In this document: positions 22,101 to 34,137 of the stretch, piece by piece | Numbering within the stretch: position 1 is the stretch's first letter | Layout: each line of letters begins with the position of its first letter | Assembly: GCA_040954595.2 (NCBI GenBank) | Contig: CM082583.2 | Span: forward strand, 6,324,001 to 6,388,000 | From: Balanoglossus misakiensis | Lineage: Eukaryota > Hemichordata | DNA: 64,000 nucleotides | Reading direction: 5' to 3' | Position numbers and translations under genes: made by a program | Notes under the pieces: model-generated | Seen by the model: the letters and a program-made list of their open reading frames with translations, nothing else | Told to the model about the DNA's origin: nothing | Databases searched by the model: none

Positions 22101-24547
22101 TTTCAAACGCCCCAAGACCGAAGCGCCTGGTGTGCAGGTGTGTGACTTATTCAGATCAGAAAAAAGGTGTTTCATTTAGTGTGTGTACCACGGTTCCGAA
22201 TTTCCCCATAGCTGACAGGCTGGGAGACTGGGCGGCAGAGACACGACTGTAACCTACACGTCTTGTAGGACTGTCGCGTGAGTCGACAAATCTAGACACT
22301 GTCTTGTAACACGAGTTTCAAACACGGAACCTCCCGTTCCGAATCACGCAGCAAGGAAATCGGCGTACACAGCAAGTACTCGGCTGAGAACTGGCATTCT
22401 GGAGGAATAACTAAGTTCCGTTATAACGAGATTTCTCATCATCGAAAACGGACGTACTAAATTAAACGGACTTAAACCGCCACCTCTTTTTTTATTCAAT
22501 CGGAAGAGTAATCGAAGATGATAAAATATTTAAGAGTCTCCAGGGAAGCCTTATGCCCTATTTGTACAAACCTTTTTACACAAAACACACCTTTATCGCC
22601 TTTGTTGTTATTGCCACTCGGCCATGTCGATGAAGTTTGCCAATGCTTTTACAACAAGTGGTCTTAAGAATTGCTCGCATAGGGTCATAAAATGTCAAAT
22701 GACAAAAATGGATGTTTTAGTAGGCAGTCAATAAGTAGATGCCAAATGGACGTCGTTTAAAGCAGAAGTCCCCAGTGTAATCAATCATGATCCTTCTGGT
22801 GACGCTGAATATGATGTCCGTCCTTTGTTTTTCTAATGTTTCTCAAATTATTGTTTGTTGATAACACGGATAAAAACTGCGTCTTTAAGCCACTGAAGTT
22901 CAATACTTCGGGTCTGGAAAGTATAGTAAGCCATTTACTTCAATGCTCCTAAATTTTGATTGTCAACAACAGTATCAGGAAAAAATGGACTCTCGGAATG
23001 CCGGAAATGTAGACCTTCCCTGTGTGGTTGTCATCGAGAAACTGCATTCGGTATGATGACACGTATCCGTGTAAACTTCATGTGTCCGGGTGCAAGGTAC
23101 GAAAGGTTGCGGATAAAAAAGTTGGCATTTGGAATTGCTCTAGGCATTTTCACTTAAGGAAGTTTTGCGACGCAAGATTTTAGAGGTAGAACCATGAAAC
23201 GATTCCTTTAGTGCAGTGAACATCTGAACCACTTGTGACCATGCTTTATTCAGTTGTTAGGCTACACTTCGTTACTCAGTTCTTTATCTAGTGACATGAC
23301 GATACGATGCATTCACGAGTTCAATCATTTACATAAAGAATAGAGTGCGGATAGTGGTCCACTATATAATCGTTAGCAACCGATCAATTATAGTTGATAT
23401 AACAGCAAATTCCTTCCAAATTCTGTTTTGCTACTTCAGGAAAAATGAGAATGGTATCTTTCGATTCAAACGAAATCATGATATTCTTATACATCTACTG
23501 CTGTGTTGTTGTTTTTTGCTGTTGTTGCTGTTATTGTTTCCCATTCTTCCATAGCAACCATAAGCATAAAGCACAGGATTGTCCGTTCGCCGAATAGATG
23601 ACCAGTTCCTTAAACAGAACTGAATTTCAGTGGGGCAGATCCGCATATTGTCAATAAATGTTGAAAACTAATTGCTCCAACGTGTTTGCGTCACACGCTT
23701 ACATGTTGTGACCTGCTTCTGAGGACACCATTCCTTGATTTGACAACTGAAATAGTCCAAAGTGACCAGAGTACTTGGCAAACACTGCACTTCTGCTCTG
23801 AGAGCAAGGTAAACTCCGAGTAGTCATGGCGTGCCGTGATCAGGTTCATGGCCAAGCTACGCAAACGCCGAGAACACCATCTCCAAGTTCAAGTGCCATT
23901 TGGATACTAAACAAGATCTGTAATCGTGTAGGGTCAGGTTGCAAACGGCCGGTGTGTAAAACATGTGTGTGTATGCATCCATAAGCTTCAAAGAGCAAAA
24001 TTTCAGACGACACCGTTCTGCATTACTGATCTTTACTCGTTGATTAATGTGGTGAATGGTGACGTATACAGGCAACATTAAAATGTCAGGCCTGCTATAT
24101 TTCGTCCTTCAGGCAATAAAGAAGTTACACGAGGAATCACGTTAATGCCCGTGAATCTCATGAACTAATAACCATGTCTCATACCTAAAGTAAAGAGGCC
24201 ACTTCCGGTGTTACCTCGAGAGCACTCGTGTACAACTAATACTACTACATATTTCCTAGACTAACAGGAACCTATTTTGCTGTAATAACTATTACTCAAA
24301 GTGGCTGCATAGAGGCTGTGAACGTACGGCTACGACTTTGTAAGAGCGAGCGCTATATCCAATGTCATTTCGGCATTAAGGAGAACGCAAAACCAGCCAG
24401 TAAACTGAAATTATATTAATATTTTAAAACAAAGTCTCATTTGGATAATTATTTGCCTTGGTATGCAACCAGTATATACCAAACCAATTACTTTGTTAAT
24501 CATCACACACGATAATCAGTAATTGCCTAAAACACTGATATTCTTCT

Positions 24548-24576
24548 ATAATGAACTGACATTGACAGTTCATTAT
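24548..24576. repeat. Perfect short hairpin
   Basis: 11-bp arms ATAATGAACTG (24548-24558) and CAGTTCATTAT (24566-24576) around a 7-base loop. Too short for a typical microRNA precursor. Confidence 0.8.
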
Positions 24577-26925
24577 CGTTGCCAGGGATACAGTTATGTA
24601 ACCATGGAGTGACAATTGAAGCGCAACATAAAATTGACACCTTTTTTCCTAATTCTGACATCTGGCTGTATTCTTTTCATCACAGAAGCAGAAAGTTGAT
24701 GTTTGTCGTCATTTGACTTTGCATGGTTGTTGTTAAATAATATACAAGTAATCAATATTATCACGATCGTCGGCCCAAGCCTCTGGCCAGTTAGAGTATA
24801 CACGAATGACGTACATTATCTGTTCTCGATGCACAAAGTCAGGCTTCTGTCATTTATTTGCAAAGATGAGGGAAACGCGGCCGTAGACTTCGATTTCGGT
24901 CGGAAACTGTCTAATTCATAAAATTACAGCGCTGTATTATCGATGTGACTTTTGACACATCAATTCTGCGATGACAATAGTGGCCAACTCAAAATACACG
25001 ACTCTTTTTTCCCCCCGCGATCTCGACCCTCACACAGATTAGAGTGATAAACCCGGAAATAAAAACATCTCAAATGCCAAATCGTTACGTTGTCATGGCA
25101 ACAATTTATAGAGCGGCATATTTTATTGGATTCCTTGCTGTTGACCGCAAAGCATTTCGGGAAACGTTCTAGGGAAGCGGGGTCTTGGCTTGCAACATGT
25201 TGATATAGCGGCGGTTTCCAGCATGCTTCGCCCTGCTTCTCTGAAATCTGCGCATAATCCATTATCAGGCATGGAATGAGCAACCAAGGTGAGTTTCCTC
25301 TGACGTAAAATACTTACATTGTCACCGATGCTGACAGCGTGAAATTTTCATATAATATATCGGGAAGTGATGTTCTGCCCGCGTCGGATCGTCACTATAT
25401 TATCTATCACTGTATCTTGTCATCAACACGGCTCATAGGCAGATGACAGTGCGATACAGCATTTCAAAACAACGGCAGTCTGAGACTTTCTTCAATTAAA
25501 ATAACGAAGTTAATTTAGCAACATTCGTCACCCTCTCGTGTTAAAAGCGTGGTACAACCTTGTTCAACTATATAGACTTATGTCAAAGACATTCTACAAC
25601 CTTGTCATGTTCAGCTGTGTAAATATCTTCTCCATATGTACTGAATGGGCATTCAGCAATATCTTCAGTCGCCAACTGTCGCATTTAAATGGGTAGCCGC
25701 ACGCGTCACGCGACAAACTGCTGGAATACACAATAGCAACATCACATCATTTTATAAGATATAAAATTGACTATATCTCGGTTCAATTATACTGATAAGC
25801 TGTCATGTGAAAATACAACCTAAGCTTTGTTTCATAGTGTGTAAAGATTCATTTTAATGTTTAAAAACGGTGAGTTTTCTATACACACGTGTATATATAA
25901 ACCGAATTAAACCACGGGCAGTAGAAGCGTCTATTGGCTATGATTAAATTTTTCCAGATGTTAATCCCATTATTTGTGGTGATACGAAAACCGAAAGTAC
26001 AACGGTATGTCACTCTCTTTGTTTTATTTGATGTCCGTTGCTAGGTAACTTTCGCCTCATTTCTGCACGAGCAACAGAAACAGTTTATCAACAAATCCAA
26101 TTAGACCGAAAATTTAAGCCAATATACAGCTGTGCTAATTCGTTCTGCCAGCATTCATTTAGTGGTAAACAGTTGTTAGCACGTAAACTTTAAGACAAAT
26201 TTTATTGACTGGTTTCTCTTTGAATGTCCACAAAACAAAACAGAAAAGATTTGCTGTTATTGCTAGTTTACTGGCGCTTTCAGGACTATGCATAACGGTC
26301 TACTGTATTCAAAACGATTTTATCACCTTTCATCGCCACACTTCAAAGAAACTTACCAATCACGCTGAGATTGCTCTATGGTGTATAACGAACGTTTAAC
26401 GCGTGATTTTGGAGTCACGTTATCAAAGAATTTGCCATCAAGGCTCGCGAATTGACTCCATACAAAGTCTGTTTCATTGAAATGTACAATCGAAAAAAGT
26501 ATTTGCCAATAAACGATATATTCTCATTGGGATTTGGTATCACCGATTTTATGTTTCTGGTGTATTGAGTATTATAGTGTTAAAGCAGCCTCAACATTTA
26601 TGTATATGACCTTCAAACAATTAGTTCTATTGTAATTTTGACTTCCACTTTACTTAACTAAATGGTTTAATCAATGAGCGAAAACAACAGCAGCGAACAT
26701 TAACTTCTGAGCGTCGGTTTTCACAGAGAGTCAATCGGAAAACTACTCGTCAGCGTACGGTTCGTGGATTACGTAAGCCCCAATTATCACCTGAGCCATG
26801 CTAATTCATCAATTTACACAGTTTATGCGAAAGGGGGAGACTAAATAAACGTAGACAGATCTTTAAAATATACCTTAATATTCATTTCAGATGACATATT
26901 TCACTGCAAAGTGTCTGTAGGGTCA

Positions 26926-26975
26926 CAGACAGGCAGACAGGCAGACAGACAGACAGACAGACAGATAGATAGACA
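26926..26975 (+). repeat. GACA/GATA microsatellite
   Basis: Tetranucleotide array: CAGA/GGCA variants, then several perfect GACA units, ending in GATA units. Confidence 0.95.
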
Positions 26976-29286
26976 TTTCAATATTGTTGGTCTTGTGTAA
27001 GATCAACAGAGTTCTGGAGATCTTGAATGCCAATAATCGGATTGCTCATAATCCTACGCTCGAATATATACATGTATAAAAATACTTGAACAGTAGGCTA
27101 AGTCGAGTAGTGCAAGGTTCTTGCTAATAATTTCCCATATGTATTATATTTGGTGGAATAACCACGCCATTGTCATGGCAACGTGCAGAATTCTTTTATG
27201 AACACAGATATCGATATTTTTGCCTTCAGTGGCAAATTTGAGATGATGCATGCTCGCAGCAAATAATTTAGGGATTTACTGCGGATGGCAATATCTGTAT
27301 AAATCTTAATATAAAACTATCTATAATGTATATATACACGTATTCGCAGTTTGTTTCCCAAAATTTAATGGGTGCTCTTACGTCATTACAGATACAAACT
27401 GTTGTCAATTTCTAAAAGCATGCATTCGTGAAATGACCTACAATGTATATTAATGTGCCTAGAATGTCGCTCGTGATTGTACATTAAAAGTAGTATAAAT
27501 CTACAATTTCTACTCGTTTTTTGTGGCTTATATTTTCGGATGTTAAATGACATAAAACGGGCCCGAAATGATATGAAATGAATCTTAGTGCATTTGTATG
27601 TGTGCTGCTACAGTTATTAACAGCGGCAAACGTGCGTCCTTCTTTAAAAATATTCCCCTTTACACATATTAAAAAGCCGTTCTCTTTTCTTTAATTGTGA
27701 ATATGCCACGTGATCGACATGCATTCTCTGGAATACTAAACCCGCGAGTTTAGAGCTAAAGTAAAACGCGTGGGCAAGTCAGTGGATTAGTGAAATTGCC
27801 ATGGCGACAATACCCCGCTGCAATGCTGTCTTTGATTCGCGTCGTCATCACAACTGAAATATTCTTTTGCGGCGGCGCTGATATCGGTGTCAGCTCCTAT
27901 AGTCTGAATTTGATCAACTTAACGGCGGCCTCCTGCTCTGATCAATCTAATGCAACTCGTTACCGACTGACTTTCCTTCTGTTGAAATGGAAGGAAATTT
28001 ATGAGATTGGCAATAACGATGACATTTCATTACCTTTCACTTTTATTTGGGTCAATAAGCCTTGAGAACAGAATGTTTTAATTTTCAATGGGGGAAAGTT
28101 TCCGTCGCCAGTCAAAGATGGCCGTCTTTGCTTCCCTCGCTGACCTGAGAATGAAAGGTGGCATTTTAGATCTAACAGGTCGGCGTAATTTATTCTATGT
28201 CGATTGCTTTTATAGTACTGTCGACGTCTCGTTTATCGAGTTTATAGACGTGAGTGACGCAGCTTCGATAAGCAACATACGCGACAGTGAAAAAGTGTAC
28301 ATGGGGTAGATAGCAATAACTAGCATCGTCAGACCTATAAGAATTTGTCAGCAATGTTTTTTGAAAATTTTCAGCAGGCGTTCACGAAGTACGAAATTAT
28401 TGCATAATTACAAACAGTGGTATTAATATAGTTTTTTTTAGTTTTTAATCATTTGTATAAGATGGAGCAAGAATCGCCTGTGGCCTTCTACGTAACTATG
28501 GGTTACAAGAGATGTAACGCGGTGGTTGACCAGGTAACTCATTGACATTGACGTGCTTTATATTGAGCTGTTGTCGTCAACGTCATAATGGCCAACATTT
28601 GGTAAACAGGCTAGTCCAGATAACCACGGCTTCCCGTAGTTTCAAGGATATTGCGAATTACGTGAACCGAACCTCGGTGGTTCTCGTCACAAGTTTGGGG
28701 TCAACTAAAGGTCACCGAGCCTCGCACTTAACCAACAATACACGTGCGTGTGCATGCTATAATGATATTAAAGACACTGGAATTTGTTTGTTTTATGGTC
28801 TGTGCTAATATTGATGTACTGTATTGCAAATTCCTCCACTTATTTGATAGAACTAATTATTAGATGTATTTAATGCATATACTTACCAACAATTAAAGTG
28901 TAACTGATATTGAATGTTCGCAGTTACTTTACCTATATTGTCAATACTCAACAGGCAAAGGAAACATATATCGTCATGCGATTAGATTTGACATGTGTGC
29001 TATATGCAGCTTTCTACGTATGCCCACACACCCATCCATCCATCCATTCGCTCGTCCGTTCATTATTAAAGTTGCTAAATGGTACAAATATTCAGAAAAC
29101 ATATATTGTAAGAAGGACTACAGAAAACATATAGTAACCAACGAAATCTAATGCACAACAATTTTCATTTTTTTCCCACAGGCCACCCGCAGAGGGCGCT
29201 GTCAGGCTCGAGTCGTCCACAACGACTGTCTGGTAAAATGAGGTAACTTTGGTTGTGAGCCCCCGGGATATGAACGTATTTCCAAT

Positions 29287-30576
29287 ATGACAGCCGTAGA
29301 TCTTCTTTACGCATCGAGGGGTTTAAAGGAGACTTCAGCCGTGAACTCCAACCAGCGAGAAGACAAGATACTACAGCGGAGACACCAAACGCTTGGATTA
29401 GAACAAATGTATTCAGTTAAACTTATGGAGATCGACGAGAGAATGCTGAAGATACGATTTAAGAAACTGAAAGATCGTGTAGCGAAAATCAAGTCTCACT
29501 TGTCACACGACGAAATTGCGGAGATAAACGAAGAAGAGTTTCAACTTTTGGCCTCGCACAGGAATCGGTCAGGTACTTTGGATTCCGAAGGCAGTTCCGG
29601 CGCAGATTCCGATAAAAAGGAACCGAATAAAGTGAGTTTTGCTCCCAGGCGAAAAGCGGTAACCCCGGAGCCCACCAGAAAACGATCACTCCACGGCCGA
29701 GCGACTCAATCAGCGCGCCGAAATCGCTCGAGCACGCCTCTGGTTCCTTTGCCGACCTCGAGGGGCAACAGGCCCAGATCCATGACAAACCCGACGACGA
29801 CCGTCACAGAGGCCTGGGAGAACAGCGCGCCTAGCAGGAAGAGTACGCCGAGACTGGGTCGTGATCATCGCGACGGTGTGAGCAGCGCTTCTTCCTTCCA
29901 CAGGGCGGGAAGCAGTGTGTCGATGCCTCGGTTGACGTCCAGCTCTGTCTTGCAGCCGACGAGCATCACCGCGCACACTGGCGACCAGTTTGGCTTCGAT
30001 TCGCACTTCTTCGCCGAGAGAAGCCGTTCAGCAAACGGCGCCCAATCGGCCCGTCGGATTTCTTCGTCGGGTGCCCAGCACTCGGATATGGCGATCAGCG
30101 ACACGTACGCCAGGCTCGTCGAAGAGCAGAGGCTTATGCTGATCGACGAGAACATGATTCTGGCTTCGGAACTGGAGGAAAGGAAGCTAGAGTTCCTGCA
30201 GAAGGTCGACGAACTAGTCGCGCGAGACAGAGACCACGAAGCGAAACCGTTCGCGACCAAAAAGCAACCTGTTGTCTCTACCGAACTAACAGCAGCTAAA
30301 ATCGAAGAACTCCGGCGAAAAATTCGCGAGGACAAGGCTCACAGGTTGCGCCACCGGTTCGACAGAAAAATCAGTCTGGGCCTCGAAAGGAAGGACGATG
30401 AAAGCGATGAAGAATATTCGAGAAGAATTCAGGAATATGTAAGAGAGCTGCGGAAATGCCGCTACTTGCGAATTCCCAAGGAGTTGGAAGACATCACAGG
30501 CGTTGTCACGTTGGTACGAGACCAAACGAGAGTTCAAGGAGTTTGGAGGAAGAGTATATCCCATCATTTATTCTGA
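29287..30576 (+). CDS. Basic, Ser-rich protein with terminal coiled coils, family unknown
   Basis: Uninterrupted 429-residue frame with strong coding-like codon use. Residues about 25-95 are helix-forming and charged (MYSVKLMEIDERMLKIRFKK, with SHDEIAEINEEEF). Residues about 96-265 are a disordered Ser/Arg/Pro region with many RKS/RRS-type motifs. Residues about 271-320 form an amphipathic helix (DTYARLVEEQRLMLIDENM), 334-365 a basic helix, and 370-429 end in a compact segment with YSRRIQEYVRELRKCRYL. No signal peptide or membrane segment. A splice acceptor, TTTCCCACAG at about 29172-29181, suggests an upstream non-coding exon. I do not recognise the family. A cytoskeletal or ciliary scaffold is possible but unproven. 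It lies tail to tail with SKOR, 14.5 kb away. Confidence 0.8.
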   Translation: MTAVDLLYASRGLKETSAVNSNQREDKILQRRHQTLGLEQMYSVKLMEIDERMLKIRFKKLKDRVAKIKSHLSHDEIAEINEEEFQLLASHRNRSGTLDSEGSSGADSDKKEPNKVSFAPRRKAVTPEPTRKRSLHGRATQSARRNRSSTPLVPLPTSRGNRPRSMTNPTTTVTEAWENSAPSRKSTPRLGRDHRDGVSSASSFHRAGSSVSMPRLTSSSVLQPTSITAHTGDQFGFDSHFFAERSRSANGAQSARRISSSGAQHSDMAISDTYARLVEEQRLMLIDENMILASELEERKLEFLQKVDELVARDRDHEAKPFATKKQPVVSTELTAAKIEELRRKIREDKAHRLRHRFDRKISLGLERKDDESDEEYSRRIQEYVRELRKCRYLRIPKELEDITGVVTLVRDQTRVQGVWRKSISHHLF

Positions 30577-30789
30577 AGTCAACCAAATGTTTGCGTTTTC
30601 TCTCTATATAGTTATGTACATAAATAATATAAAGTACTAATGTTGGAAGACTTGAGTCGTATCTACTCACCACAATGCAATCCTTCTTGTGTGTTGATTA
30701 CCCCAGAGTATCTTTCTGCTTCACTTCGAATTGTGATTTCAAAGCATTCTCGTCAGTGCAAAAAATTACACACGCTCAAAAGGTTTAGC

Positions 30790-30795
30790 AATAAA
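30790..30795 (+). terminator. Candidate poly(A) signal for the coiled-coil gene
   Basis: AATAAA about 215 nt after the stop at 30576, followed by a TA-rich stretch. Plausible 3' end for the gene at 29287-30576. Confidence 0.45.
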
Positions 30796-33700
30796 GTATA
30801 TATATATGTAAAATAATGTCACAATTGTCGGATTTGCCCTGTGTGACGGAATCAGTATAAATGTGATATAAAATAGACCGTGACGGTCATGATAACGTTT
30901 GATTTTACTTTCACTATTTCTGTTCTGTGTATCGACGACAGATTCGTGTTCTACTCCCTATGTTGACACGCCTATATCTCCCCTTATACATCTCTATCTC
31001 ACTACCTCCCCTCACTCTATTAATGCCCCATCTGCCCGTTCTGTCTGTCTACCTGTCTGCCTGCCCTCTCCCCCACCTCTCTAGTACTGGCAAGTAAATC
31101 ATACACACTTATTTAAAACAGTCTACAAAACAGCAAATGCATAACGACCGGAATCTTCTTGGATCATCACTTTGCGTTCGTGCGCCCTCTGCAAGTGATT
31201 TTGCTAAACCATCGTTTCCAAAACTCTCTCTATGTTTTATGTATTGGAACACATGAGCGATGCATATGTCTGTAAATTCTACTAGCTTTCATGTGGCGCT
31301 TGATTGTTACAGGGCAATGTCATGTCATGCCATGTAACGATGGATTCCGATCTTCAAGCACTGTTTACGCAGAAATGGTCATAGGAATTGAGTCCGCGAA
31401 TGGGGTTTATAAAGTTTGTCTCCTGATGGAATTTTTCAGAAGAATTAGAAGATGACCACAGTTCAATTATGCATCAAAAGTACGACGATATTCTTTCGTT
31501 TTATATTTTGCTAATATTTGGGACGAAATTACTTTGGAGCAATGCTAACCTGTTTAGTCACATGAAAATTCTTCCACATATTCTGAATGTAAGACTCTCG
31601 GTTTTTTGTTTAATCTGTTCTTTTGAAACTATAGTCTTTAACAAATCTGGTAAAATGTTGTATGCGAAAGACAACCAAGCTTGCAATTAAAACTGACATG
31701 CACGATGTGTCTCTCTTCTCACCTTCTCGCAGCACGGAATTTCAACAAACACAGGTTGTCTTTAGATAAAGATACACGTTTATACGTGGTCTGTCTTCGC
31801 ACACACAAGACAACCACTGACTGTTAGTAATTCTCTGCGTTATAAATTATTTAAGGATGCCCTTATTGAAATTGAAAGGCTTTATTTCGTCTCCTGCATC
31901 TTTGAATAGATTTCACACCTTTCGAGAACTCGTCCAAGGCGACTAATGGATGACGCGCGTGTCCTAACAGGTTGGCCATAGTTGTGATTTCACAAACACA
32001 AATCGATCATCCTGCCTCTCGCGAGCGGAACAAGAACCACGCTGATGACGTTTTCAGAGACGACACAGCAACTGACATCCGGGATATTTGCGCATGAAAT
32101 TAAACAAAAAAACGAACAACTTTGACGTGAAGAAAATTTAAGTTCATCATCATTGTTTTCAAAGAAGTAAGCTCAATTTTAACAAATTCATTAAAAAAAC
32201 GCACATATTTACAGATTTTTTAAAGATATAATCAGAGAACAACGAAATGGACAAAATGGGGGATGGACATTTTAAAAAACGCTTGGAAGGTCAAATCTAC
32301 TAAGATAACGCTAGACCTATTTGTATATCCATGTAAAATTTCTGGCAATTAGAAAAATACATTCAGGTATGTGTAGAGTTATGAAATATAAACTTCTTTG
32401 AAGCATCACAGACCCCTAGAGTTCTATGACAGGACCAAGCATACACGAATAAACTAAATTTACTGATATAATGTTCTATAGTAATTATATGAATTGAAAC
32501 TTGTCCTTATGACGGTCGGTATCAAGTATGATGTTAGATTTTAAACGATAGAATATAACGGAAGATTTCTCTTGGTATTTTTAATTATTCAAATACAGTC
32601 TATATTATATGACACTTGGTTTGGGGCATATTTGAAAATTAATTGTTAGTTTTAAATTTTTCAAAGAAATCTCTGCTGTGGTCCAGTATAGGCATATGGG
32701 CCCTTGTCTGATTTTGACGCTGGAAGACAAGGGTTTATTCATGTTTCATCGGCAAAATGGCGTATTTAAGAGAATATATGACTCATTTTAAAAGGCGGCT
32801 GCGACACGCTATGTGTTACCGTATCGTCCGCAGTAAATAGAAGTTGGAATTTAAATTTAGAATATGGTCAAATTATAACAAGTAGTGCACTTTCCATCCC
32901 AGTCAATATCTTTCATCATGATCAAACGTCAGTATCGTGTCTTGAAACAGTGTATTGATTAATGGATCGCAGAATAACCGAGTTTTAGCAGCCCTCTCCC
33001 GTTGGTTACATGTCCGCCGCCGAAGATGACTGCTTAGATTCCGTGACAGCACGTTTTCTTCGGAGGGATCGGTTAAATTTTAATGGCGCGGTATAATTGG
33101 AAATCAAGGATAGGATTTACACCATCAAACTGTCAGCGCCATTTTCTACAGGGACCTATAGATGTTTTCTCGCGCTCAATGACTGCACTGAATAGATGAG
33201 GCGAGTGTCAATCCACCGACGGCGATAGGAAATCACCGCGTCTGTTGCCACACTTAACGCGTTGTCTCGCTCCCGTCGTATCTCAATCATTAAGAGCCCA
33301 TTCAAAATTCCAGCGATAATTTTGTGTTTTGTCTCCCAAGTGTGTTAATTCTCGTAAATTTATACTTAATTACTGGTCTTTGACATTATTAATCAAGCAC
33401 GGACTGCCACCCCGGTGATGTCTCTACACCTCTGACAATAAATTCGTTAACAACAATATCGACATTTGCTTCCTTTATTAAATATTAAAGCGCCCGGCCA
33501 TTCGAGGTAACATGTTTGTAATTACTTTTGGACGTCCACGTTAATTACATAGTGATTGAAATTTGTTAGTTGTGTATCCTGAATTCATACAGGTAACATG
33601 AAGATTGATTATCACACCACAGCCAACTCTCGCGAGGATTCGCTGTAAAGGTTCTGCTCGACCCTTGACCCCATTCCAGTGCCTGAATTTGATTTGTTGA

Positions 33701-34028
33701 GGTCTAGCAAGCCAGTTCATCAAGCTGCCGCCGTCAAAAAGTAATTAGCCTTTCTGTCTTTGATCTAGTCTATTGAAAGACGGGAGAGAGAGAGAAACGG
33801 ACTTGTTTAACAACTACGCTTGTGATTGTATATATGTGGTTATCCGTGCTTGATGTCTATCCTCTCTTGGTGGAAAATTCAATTTGCTAAAATTTCCCCC
33901 GCGAAATAGTCAGAATGTTCTTGAATCGTTATAATATTTTGTAGCAATAAAAGAATCGTTCGATGCTTAATTTATTCGAATCTTTTCATCAGTGCTTACA
34001 GATTTCGAAATGATTATATCTATATCTA

Positions 34029-34137
34029 CCAATCAATCAATCAATCATCGACATCCCATTCATTCATCTATCCAGCCATCCAACCCACTTCACCCGTCCA
34101 TCCCTCCTTCCCTCCTCCATTCGGCCCTCCCCTAATC
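34029..34137 (+). repeat. AATC / CATC / CCTC low-complexity tract
   Basis: AATC repeats, then CATT/CATC, then CCTCC-rich sequence, grading from one short motif into the next. Confidence 0.85.

Larger units (their letters stand above)
17683..29286. other. 11.6-kb gene-poor interval
   Basis: No exon chain or recognisable protein was found on either strand. Open frames up to 137 codons (for example 21420-21833, 27790-28065) lack family resemblance and have AT-rich, non-coding-like composition. It holds a MITE-like element at 19016-19107, a perfect hairpin at 24548-24576 and a GACA microsatellite at 26926-26975. AATAAA at 18807-18812 could serve the DYNLT5-like gene. Confidence 0.5.

Noticed and set aside
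26926-26975. Regular repeat that might suggest a CRISPR array
   Set aside because: It is a 4-bp microsatellite without spacers, and the window is eukaryotic.
29489-30567. Minus-strand frames of 93-156 codons opposite the coiled-coil gene
   Set aside because: Shadows caused by the GC3 bias of the plus-strand gene; Ser-rich products without helices or motifs.
31000-31083. Long pyrimidine tract ending CTCTCTAG, like a splice acceptor
   Set aside because: No open frame or donor follows that would make an exon; more likely low-complexity sequence.
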